DNA of 64,000 bases, from NCBI RefSeq assembly GCF_004362715.1, contig NZ_SNYC01000005.1:970513-1034512 (forward strand), written 5' to 3'. Both the position numbers and the translations under genes were made by a program. This document shows positions 1 to 7,723 of the stretch, piece after piece (within the stretch, counting starts at the first letter, position 1; every line of letters begins with the position of its first letter). This DNA comes from Pedobacter metabolipauper. Its GTDB lineage: Bacteria; Bacteroidota; Bacteroidia; Sphingobacteriales; Sphingobacteriaceae. The notes under the pieces were generated by a model. That model was not told the DNA's origin. It made no database searches and worked only from the letters and a program-made list of their open reading frames with translations.

Positions 1-636
1 TACGGGGAGCTATTGTTGTTCGCCTGTGCAGAAGCGCTCTTCGACTGCAAGATGATCGCCCATAAGATCACCAATATAACCAACTATCATGATGAGGTTA
101 AAGGTGGGGATGGCATATTCCTAGGCAACTATCTGCTGAGTGATTCTACAAAGAAAGCGGCTTACTTTATCGGAGAATCCAAAGTTTGGAAGCAATACGC
201 TTCCGCCCAGACAGATGCTTTGAATTCGATAAACCGATTTTATGACGATGATGTACAGGCCAACTTTACCGGACTTGAATTTTTTATTGCCAAAAAGGAT
301 ATCAATAAATTCGATGATGGCCAGATCGATATCAACCAGATTTATGACCGACTAAACCCGACTTCAAGTGCTTTCAAAGATCAGGTTGCGGTGCACCCTA
401 TCTTGATCATGTATGATTCTCCGAGTTATACCAGGCTGATGACCGAGGCTGCCGACAACGTTGCCCTGGAGGCATTGATCGCGGAATCGGTCAAGGCTAA
501 ACTGCTCAGGACACTTGAGCGTGTTTCGGCAAAGGTTGGGGCTTATAAGCACCTTAATAAGGTTTATCTGGACTTCATTCTCATTCCCACCGAAAGCGTA
601 GATGCGTTTAATAAAGCCATGGACAATCTGATTTGA
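1..636 (+). CDS. hamA: HamA, Hachiman defence nuclease subunit (5'-truncated by window edge)
   Basis: This is the C-terminal part of a DUF1837/HamA protein, the effector nuclease of the two-gene Hachiman anti-phage system. The frame is open from base 1 (it reads YGELLLFACAEALF before any usable start), so the N-terminus lies outside the window. Visible features are a GDGIFLG stretch carrying an acidic residue and, about 20 residues later, an ExK motif in GESKVW. This D...ExK arrangement fits the restriction-like active site reported for HamA. The stop overlaps the hamB start by one base (TGATG), so the two are translationally coupled. The identity rests mainly on the motif and on the helicase partner. 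The nuclease function is family knowledge, not shown here. Confidence 0.8.
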   Translation, partial: YGELLLFACAEALFDCKMIAHKITNITNYHDEVKGGDGIFLGNYLLSDSTKKAAYFIGESKVWKQYASAQTDALNSINRFYDDDVQANFTGLEFFIAKKDINKFDDGQIDINQIYDRLNPTSSAFKDQVAVHPILIMYDSPSYTRLMTEAADNVALEALIAESVKAKLLRTLERVSAKVGAYKHLNKVYLDFILIPTESVDAFNKAMDNLI

Positions 637-3275
637 TGGAAGAAAATAGTTTATATACGCAGGCTTTTGACCATCAGGATCTAAGTGCGGTCATCTCCGA
701 TTTATCGTTAAACCTCTTATCGGAACGTTTTAGCGCTATTGTCAAAACTGGTATTGATCGGGAGAAATTAAAGAAAGCGGTATGGCTGGCCTCCGTGCTT
801 TCGACCAGTGAAGACAATCTGCACCAGAAAAGGGCGCAGTTATTTGCCTCATTATTATTTCTGGCCTTTCAGGATGACATTGAGGTATTAAAGAGCTGTT
901 ATGTGCTTTTTTCCCGGCTGGGTAATCTGACAGGCACGAAGTTTTTAGCAAACCTGTATATTGACAGTCAGCAGACCCCGGTCGATTTGCAATCGAAGTA
1001 TGCTTTCAATGATATGCTCAATCAGGAACTGCTCAGTCAGCGTGCGCGGCATATCATCAATACCTACAAAAATTCCTTTCTGGTTACTGAATTTCAAAAA
1101 GCACTCTGGACGAACCTGGGCAGCGAAAACAACCTGGCGATATCGGCGCCAACCTCTTCCGGGAAGTCATTTATAATCAAGCAATTCCTGATCAATAAAT
1201 TTCATGAGACGGGTCCCTTCAAAGCGCTTTATATCGTCCCCTCGAAGGCACTGATCAATCAGGTGAGTGAGGAATTTTATCTGGAGATTGATGAGCAGAC
1301 GCATATTAAAACCTCCTATCTGGAGGAGGCGGAAAAGTTTGAAAAGGAACTGTATATTCTCACCCCTGAAAGGTGTATTAAGTTACTGGGCAGCGGGATT
1401 CCGATAACATTTATTTTCGCGGACGAAATACAGGGCGTAGAGGATCTCTCGGGCAGGGGTCTGGTCTTCGAGTATGTTTATAATGAATTGCCTATGGCCT
1501 TTCCTGAGGCTAAAATCATTACTGCGGGACCAAATATCAAGCTGCCTGAAGCGACATTTGTTGAAATTTTCGAGAAACCCTGTGCCAAAGTCGCTACCGC
1601 GGCCTCTCCCGTTTTTCAGCTTAAGGTCATCCTGAAGTTAGCGGAGCACTACAACTTTGCAGTCGAAGTCATTTCCGATAGCGGGAAGTCCAGGAAATTT
1701 ATTCAGGATTTTGGTTTTAACTCCGTTTCGGTGTCGACAGAGGGTACAGCGGTCGCCAACCTGATCCATAAGATTGCGCCTGATGACATCAATATTGTTT
1801 ATACCAAAGGGGGCGCGCTGGCTGAAAACTGGGCGCTGAAGTATAGCCTGATCGCCCCTCAGCCAGAAGTCCGGGATCCCGACATCAATGAACTGATCAG
1901 TTTTTTAAAAGAAGACATTCACCGGGACTATTATCTGGCCAAATGTCTTCAGCACGGGGTCGCCTATCATCATGGAAGTCTTCCGGATCTGGTTCGGAAG
2001 GAAATCGAGGAGCTGTTTGCCAAAGAAAAGATTCAAACGATTTTTTGTACATCGACGCTCCTTGAAGGGGTGAACCTGCCGGCCAATAACCTGTTTACGC
2101 TCCAGCCCAAAAAAGATAAATATGATCTGAGCAAATTTGAGTTCGGGAATCTGATCGGGAGAGCGGGCAGACTGAATGCCTCCCTTTACGGAACGATATA
2201 TTATATCGAGCGAGCAAAGGATGATATTGCGGCCTGGGAGTATTTTAATTCCGATTACAATAAACAAATCAGGACATTTTCCACTGCGGCACTGAACTAC
2301 CTGGATATCAGCGAGCTGTCTCTGGAGATGAATGATATCCAAAAACAGGATGCCGAATCGACCTCCAGGGCCAGGCAGATAAATGTTTTCTTAAAACATA
2401 AGTTCATCAAGGGAGAAGAGGTTTTAATGAACTACCTGCAAAAACAGGATTTTACAGGAGACCGGCTGACCCAGATCATCTCAACCCTTAATGGGCGTAT
2501 GTCATCCCTTACGATTTCCAAAAAAGTTCTGGTGAATAACCCTTCGATCGACCCTTTATTACAGGATCGCCTGTATAAAACGATCATTAACGGGGACATC
2601 CGGGAATGGGTGATCAATAAAAATGCCGCTTTCAATGATTATTTAAGTTTCGCAGAGGTAGACAACATCCCTCACCACTTTCGGCCGTTTTACCTTCAGT
2701 TTGTTGCGATCGTGGAGAAGCTGGACGCCGTATTTCAGATTGTAGAGGAGTGTAAGGTCAAGTACCACCGTTGGATCTCACCCCGTTCGATGTGCCTGCA
2801 GGCAAAAAGATGGCTTTATGGCGACCCGATTGGAAAGATCATCAGCAGTAATATTGCCTATCTTGAAAAGAAAAACCGTCTGGATACTAGTCAGCTGGAT
2901 GAGGTGAACCGGGTGATCAATGAGACCATCAAATATAATTCAACCGTTACCACACATTTGCTTCCCAAGTACGTCAAAATCTTAATTGATGTACTGGAGT
3001 CAATCCTGACCGACGGCCAAAAAGAGGAATACAAACTCACGCTTAGCCTGGCGACGATGCTGGAGCTAGGTACGCAGGAACCAGCGGTCATCAGGCTGAT
3101 TTCTGCAGGCATCTCTCGAAATGTGGCTTTGAATATCTTTGACATCTATAAGAAAAAAGTTCCCAGCTATCAAAGGGAGAATGTCGATATTTTAAACTGG
3201 TTATCCGCGCAGCATCAAGTTGAGGGCCTGAAGCCCATTTACAACCGATACCTGAAACGATTAAAACTATTGTAA
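636..3275 (+). CDS. hamB: HamB, Hachiman superfamily 2 helicase
   Basis: An 879-residue superfamily 2 helicase of the Ski2-like type, partner of HamA. The ATG at 636 sits inside the hamA stop (TGATG). A TTG at 633 is possible but less likely. Motifs in order are Walker A APTSSGKS (residues 171-178), a DEIQ box (263-266) in place of DEAD/DEAH, AYHHGSLP (443-450), STLLEGVNLPA (473-483) and GRAGR motif VI (508-512). About 370 C-terminal residues have no motif I recognise. In Hachiman the helicase is thought to sense damaged or unusual DNA and restrain or release the HamA nuclease. That is family knowledge. No frameshift or missing motif is seen, so the helicase looks intact. Confidence 0.88.
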   Translation: MEENSLYTQAFDHQDLSAVISDLSLNLLSERFSAIVKTGIDREKLKKAVWLASVLSTSEDNLHQKRAQLFASLLFLAFQDDIEVLKSCYVLFSRLGNLTGTKFLANLYIDSQQTPVDLQSKYAFNDMLNQELLSQRARHIINTYKNSFLVTEFQKALWTNLGSENNLAISAPTSSGKSFIIKQFLINKFHETGPFKALYIVPSKALINQVSEEFYLEIDEQTHIKTSYLEEAEKFEKELYILTPERCIKLLGSGIPITFIFADEIQGVEDLSGRGLVFEYVYNELPMAFPEAKIITAGPNIKLPEATFVEIFEKPCAKVATAASPVFQLKVILKLAEHYNFAVEVISDSGKSRKFIQDFGFNSVSVSTEGTAVANLIHKIAPDDINIVYTKGGALAENWALKYSLIAPQPEVRDPDINELISFLKEDIHRDYYLAKCLQHGVAYHHGSLPDLVRKEIEELFAKEKIQTIFCTSTLLEGVNLPANNLFTLQPKKDKYDLSKFEFGNLIGRAGRLNASLYGTIYYIERAKDDIAAWEYFNSDYNKQIRTFSTAALNYLDISELSLEMNDIQKQDAESTSRARQINVFLKHKFIKGEEVLMNYLQKQDFTGDRLTQIISTLNGRMSSLTISKKVLVNNPSIDPLLQDRLYKTIINGDIREWVINKNAAFNDYLSFAEVDNIPHHFRPFYLQFVAIVEKLDAVFQIVEECKVKYHRWISPRSMCLQAKRWLYGDPIGKIISSNIAYLEKKNRLDTSQLDEVNRVINETIKYNSTVTTHLLPKYVKILIDVLESILTDGQKEEYKLTLSLATMLELGTQEPAVIRLISAGISRNVALNIFDIYKKKVPSYQRENVDILNWLSAQHQVEGLKPIYNRYLKRLKLL

Positions 3276-3437
3276 CATTGCAAGAGAACGTTTTGCGATA
3301 TACTGTATCACAATTGGCGAGCAGTAGGCGCGTATTTAACATTAAACCACCGTTATCCTTGATAAGCTAAAAATATTACTGTATAACAATTTATTTATCT
3401 TGATCTAATAACAAACAAATTAATTTATACGCTCATT

Positions 3438-4901
3438 ATGATTCAAAAATTCTTTCACGCATCTTTCGATGCGATTGACTCGCTTACTGCACCGCAAACA
3501 TTAAAACTGGAAACCGATCATTATTTATTAAATGGATACGACATTTTGATCGGTAAAGCTGAAACTGGATTTTCAGCGAAAATTAATTTTATGCCTTTCA
3601 AAGGTTATAGTTCGAGTCAGATGCACACTATCGAATTTACCGAGCCGATTAAACTTTTAAACAAGGACAAAAATCTATTCCTGCCGGAAAAATCGATCTA
3701 TCTAAACCAGTTTTTCAGAGACTTCAATAGCGACGATCCTACTATAGAAATAAAAGGCAATATTAGCCAAATTTCGACATGTGCGCAAAATACAGATTTT
3801 GATAACACATATTTAAGGCTTATTATTCCTGTGGATTCGGATGAAAAATTACGGAACGTTAGGGGCTGGGAGTTTAAAACCGATCTGAAATCGAAAAACA
3901 GAAATTTGATTAAAGTTAATATCGGAAATGCAGAATATCATTTTTTTGAGTTCCACACAGATAGCGCTGCCTATCTGGTGGTTGATACAACAGAACCTTC
4001 TAATGAAAGCGAATTTAAAAAAATCAGTCATGCTATTTTACTTGCCCAAGGTTTTCTGTATGGAAATCTGTATTTGAGCGAGGGCTATATTTTATCATCA
4101 CAGTCAGCAGATTTTGCAGACATTAAGAACGTTAGTTTCTCAACGTACCGCGAATCCATCATGACAGGATACCGCATACATACCACTAATGCCTATTCGG
4201 TACATAACATGACTGGTAAAACTGAAGAGGAAATCTCAGCGAAACAGGAGGAAGTTCAGGAATGGATCAACGACATTATAGAAATTGAAGAGTCGATATT
4301 CAGTGCACTATCCGAATTGTTTTATAATTCCGAACCCATCTCCAGGGCAGCAATTGTTACGCTCCAGGGAAACCTACTTTCGTTAGAAATCAAGGGCTCA
4401 GCCTACAGCCTTGCCCTTGAAGCAATAACTAAGGTGATAATGGATGAACACAAGGAAGATAGGCCAAAGCCTGTATCTGCTCCTATATTTAAAAAGCTTA
4501 AAGAAAAAATATATAGTGTGCTGGATGAAATTCTTCCTGAACGTCCGGAAAACGCAATAACACGTAAAATTTTAAATGATCGTTTAAATAACTGGAACAG
4601 CCCGACAAACGCCGATAAACTGAAGAAATCTTTTCATTTTGTCGATTATGAGTTAAATGAATATGAAATTAACGCTTTAAAAGCAAGAGACAAGTTCCAG
4701 CATGGTGAATTGCCAGTTAGTGATAATGCCGACGACGTGGTGTTCAAAGAAGTTTATTTTATGTGCTTGATTATGCACCGTCTGATATACGTCCTAATTT
4801 TAAAGCGTATAGGTTATTCCGGATATATAATCAACTATCCACAGATGCATTCGTATATCACCAAAAGGGATCTGAAAGAAAAATCGTTCTACAAACTATA
4901 A
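3438..4901 (+). CDS. HEPN-domain protein, ApeA-like
   Basis: A 487-residue protein with two parts. The N-terminal 250 or so residues are beta-rich and soluble-looking. The C-terminal half is helical and carries RDKFQH (residues 417-422), the Rx4H signature of HEPN ribonucleases. The layout (unassigned N-terminal domain, HEPN at the C-terminus) resembles ApeA, a single-gene abortive-infection protein. The gene stands alone, 162 bp after hamB, and its sequence looks richer in A/T than hamB, suggesting separate acquisition. There is no signal peptide or membrane segment. ApeA membership is an inference from architecture and location. The HEPN motif is directly visible. It could also belong to another HEPN family. 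Confidence 0.6.
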   Translation: MIQKFFHASFDAIDSLTAPQTLKLETDHYLLNGYDILIGKAETGFSAKINFMPFKGYSSSQMHTIEFTEPIKLLNKDKNLFLPEKSIYLNQFFRDFNSDDPTIEIKGNISQISTCAQNTDFDNTYLRLIIPVDSDEKLRNVRGWEFKTDLKSKNRNLIKVNIGNAEYHFFEFHTDSAAYLVVDTTEPSNESEFKKISHAILLAQGFLYGNLYLSEGYILSSQSADFADIKNVSFSTYRESIMTGYRIHTTNAYSVHNMTGKTEEEISAKQEEVQEWINDIIEIEESIFSALSELFYNSEPISRAAIVTLQGNLLSLEIKGSAYSLALEAITKVIMDEHKEDRPKPVSAPIFKKLKEKIYSVLDEILPERPENAITRKILNDRLNNWNSPTNADKLKKSFHFVDYELNEYEINALKARDKFQHGELPVSDNADDVVFKEVYFMCLIMHRLIYVLILKRIGYSGYIINYPQMHSYITKRDLKEKSFYKL

Positions 4902-5433
4902 ACGTTCAGCGCCATCTCATCAATTTCGCAGTTACCTCTAGTCAAGGCGAAACTAGATTTAATGGCTTTTAGAGTTTAAAAATGCTTTGATGATTTAGGT
5001 ATAAAAATAGAGGAATTGGATACAAAATATTCCTAGGAAGACTTTAAAAAACTCCGGTTAAAATATCTAGTTGAGGCGGAGAAAATGTTCGGTCCGAAAA
5101 TCGAGTGCGATTTTGAATGGATTCTTACGGCCAATACCGTACCAAAGTTTAGTTATGTGGATAAACCGTGACGGTTGACTCCATCTTGCCGAAAACTAAA
5201 TTTATATTAAATCCCACGTCGTTATGAATTTCGCGATACGGGCTACCTAGAATGGTTTTTCCAGTAAACCTCCAGATGCTGGCTAATCCGCCTACAGTTT
5301 GGGTAGGAATCACGTGTACACTTTTGCTAAATACCCAATGGATCAAAACTAAGTCTATCATGAAAAACCACCAAAATCGAGGAGAAGTCACTTTCGTTGA
5401 AACATACAATCAAGAATTTAAAAATAATAAAAG
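4902..5433. other. 532-bp gap with apparently decayed coding sequence
   Basis: No intact gene is seen. Several short stretches on the plus strand read like protein but are broken by stops and frame changes. One reads LKYLVEAEKMFGPKIECDF and stops shortly after at 5169-5171. RRYEFRDTGYLEWFFQ follows in the same frame after two stops. A last piece in another frame ends at 5437 (open from 5252, 61 codons). This pattern suggests the remnant of one plus-strand gene between two defence units. I do not recognise the family. Confidence 0.35.
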
Positions 5434-7080
5434 CTAACTATGGGTTCTGAATAATTTCAATATCGCTATTAGGTCTTCAAAATCCTGTAACTTTATAGTA
5501 GTCGCGCTTCCATGAGAGATGGAATTTCTTTTTTCTACCAATTGACCAATTCGTATAAGATAAGCATTGTCTTTTGAAAATTTGAAGGCCATTGTGAAAG
5601 ATATCTTTCCCAGCCCCCTTCGTGCTCTCACTTTCTTATTAGAGGTCTGAATCTGAAAATTGTAGTTTATTTCATCATGGACCATTTTATAATTAGTGCC
5701 AACCTTCATTTGAATGATTGTTCCAGTAAGGTCCATAACTTCTCCATGCGTGCCTGTAACCAACGCATCAGTATGCTGTTCAATCGGTAAAAATAAGCTT
5801 ATGAACGCCGTCTCCCACATGCCAAGCTTTAAAAGCTTAAAAAACTCATTTAGCGAATTTTGAGAGTAAGCCATAAAGCTTAAATCACTATTACCAGTCT
5901 GAGAGATAGCTTGTTCTTTTAAAGTGAAAAACTTCCTTAAATATTTCTTTTCAAAACATATCTCTACCTGTTTTTTAAAGCTTTCATAGTTTTGAAGACT
6001 TAAATTATCTGGAATAAGGTATTTAGGAGACTCTTTGATATAGTAGCCGTCAGCTCCAAGATCTATCAAATCACGCATATTCCAAGCCTTGTTGGAAGCG
6101 GTAAAAATCATAACCTGAGCACCTTCATTGATGGTTTTAATTTCTGCCAGTATCTTTGTCCCGCTATAATAGCCGATTGGATGAACAGTTCCTGCAATAT
6201 CTTCTTTCCAAGGTAGTAAACGTAAATCCAGTAAGATCAGATCCCATTCTAAATTAATTTGAGCACGAATGTCTGCCATAAAATTAGCTTCGGAAAGATT
6301 ATTACCAGTAAGGGGAACAACAGTTGCCCTATTAAAAATTTTGGTCAAGGCTTGAACCCAGCCTTTATCACCCTCATCATCAATATAAAGGATTTTTTTC
6401 CCGGCAGCAGGTATTAGGTTAGGTGTAGATGTTACATTATCCGCCACTGAAGCGGCTGTTCGGCTTCTGTTAACACTTAAAAGATATTTAAAATATAGAG
6501 AAGGCTTACGCTGTAAGGCAGGAGTAGAAGCCGTTAAAGATCCTAAGTTAGCAATCTTATCGAGCTGTATAACACCCCACTCGTTTGCCATAGAATGAGG
6601 CCCGATGGTTTCGGGGCCTTTTATAATTACGTTGTCTAAAACCTTATTTTTAAATTCAGATTTGGAAATAGGCGTAGTAAAATTTAAGTGAGCTTTAATC
6701 TCTGTGGAATCTAAAGGGGCCAATACGCTCCCTTCTGTAGCCGCGATAAGTGCATACCGATTACTTTGGTTTATCAGTAGGGTTTCAAGTGAGCTGTCAG
6801 AAATTAGAATGATGGGAATCAGGTTATCCTCTCCAATCCGTTCGCTGAGGCGGATATGCAGTGCAATTCTCAGTCCCAACTCATTATTGCCACCTTCTCC
6901 AAGGGAAACGGGGACTATCAGTTTTTTGATTGAATTCTGTGCGAAAATTCTCGCAACGTAATCATCAATTTCTTTATCTGTGCGAAGGTCTACATATTCG
7001 ATCGGGGATACGCCAATTTCGTGTGTGATCTTTTTGCTAAAAGGGTTATTATCGTCATCAAGAATAAATGCTCCGTCCAT
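5434..7080 (-). CDS. Receiver domain protein with C-terminal HEPN (Rx4H) module
   Basis: A 548-residue three-part protein. Residues 1-150 look like a degenerate receiver or flavodoxin-like fold (early DDD, then hydrophobic strands). Residues 228-350 form a full response-regulator receiver: acidic pair D234/D235, phosphoacceptor D285 in LILLDLRL, T327 in MIFTA and K349. Residues about 370-548 are mostly helical and contain RNSISH (518-523), the Rx4H motif of HEPN RNases. The start overlaps the upstream receiver-like gene by 23 bp, and it is the last gene of the RT operon. No kinase gene lies nearby. The likely role, by inference, is a toxic RNase held in check or triggered through the receiver and the RT complex. 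The domain calls are from visible motifs. The function is unproven. Confidence 0.7.
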   Translation of the reverse strand: MDGAFILDDDNNPFSKKITHEIGVSPIEYVDLRTDKEIDDYVARIFAQNSIKKLIVPVSLGEGGNNELGLRIALHIRLSERIGEDNLIPIILISDSSLETLLINQSNRYALIAATEGSVLAPLDSTEIKAHLNFTTPISKSEFKNKVLDNVIIKGPETIGPHSMANEWGVIQLDKIANLGSLTASTPALQRKPSLYFKYLLSVNRSRTAASVADNVTSTPNLIPAAGKKILYIDDEGDKGWVQALTKIFNRATVVPLTGNNLSEANFMADIRAQINLEWDLILLDLRLLPWKEDIAGTVHPIGYYSGTKILAEIKTINEGAQVMIFTASNKAWNMRDLIDLGADGYYIKESPKYLIPDNLSLQNYESFKKQVEICFEKKYLRKFFTLKEQAISQTGNSDLSFMAYSQNSLNEFFKLLKLGMWETAFISLFLPIEQHTDALVTGTHGEVMDLTGTIIQMKVGTNYKMVHDEINYNFQIQTSNKKVRARRGLGKISFTMAFKFSKDNAYLIRIGQLVEKRNSISHGSATTIKLQDFEDLIAILKLFRTHS

Positions 7081-7723
7081 ATCTTACATAAAATTTAATA
7101 ATCTTGTCAAGTAAATTTATATAGCTGCGCCCGTCGAGGTCTGCAAATTGCTTTTTGAGCTCTTCTCCGGACTCTGAAATTGTAGAAAATTTTTCGACCA
7201 AATCTATCGCATCCTTTCGAGCGATCTCCATTCCATGAACTGCAATAAAGTTAGCGATCTGTGCATGCAAGTCTTCGAGTTCCCGATGTTTAAAGTTCTT
7301 GCCATAGGCTAGGATTTTGAGCTGAATTTCGCCAATCGTTTTGTAATGTAAAATGAAATCTTCAAGGTTTGTATAGAAAAGCCTTTTATTAAGTCCAGTA
7401 ATTTCTTTTTGTTTAATTTCTCCCTGTTCGAAGCCAGTGAAACTATTGCTGAATAATACAAGAGGACACTTGTCTATTCTTGCTCCATCCTTGATGTTTT
7501 CGGCGACTTTGGTGCTGCCTTGTAAAATTTCACCAGCGGAATTGAAATCGGGAAAGGAATCATGAAGCAAAATGCATGCGGCAGATTTTAACATACTAAA
7601 ATCATCACTTTCGCTGCGTCTGTTCCAAACAGTAAGCACATCACTATAAGTACCATCGGCAATATAGTTGCAACCATACTCACGCTGCTGTTCACGTCTG
7701 TTATCATCAATTAGGTAGATCAT
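7058..7723 (-). CDS. Small receiver-like protein of the RT operon
   Basis: A 221-residue protein beginning MIYLIDDN, the first strand and acidic pair (D6, D7) of a response-regulator-like fold. A candidate phosphoacceptor is D55 in CILLHDSFPD, and LVLFSNSF gives a fourth-strand Ser. The usual strand-5 Lys is not clear, so the domain may not signal in the classic way. The last 90 residues are helical and charged. Its ATG overlaps the RT stop by one base (TGATG) and its 3' end overlaps the next gene by 23 bp, so the three genes are almost certainly co-translated. No DNA-binding domain is seen, so a transcription-factor role is unlikely. An adaptor or sensor between RT and HEPN effector is an inference. 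Confidence 0.6.
   Translation of the reverse strand: MIYLIDDNRREQQREYGCNYIADGTYSDVLTVWNRRSESDDFSMLKSAACILLHDSFPDFNSAGEILQGSTKVAENIKDGARIDKCPLVLFSNSFTGFEQGEIKQKEITGLNKRLFYTNLEDFILHYKTIGEIQLKILAYGKNFKHRELEDLHAQIANFIAVHGMEIARKDAIDLVEKFSTISESGEELKKQFADLDGRSYINLLDKIIKFYVRYGRSIYS

Noticed and set aside
4763..4972. A 69-codon plus-strand frame at the end of the HEPN gene
   Set aside because: It lies mostly inside the HEPN gene in another frame and has no start signal of its own.
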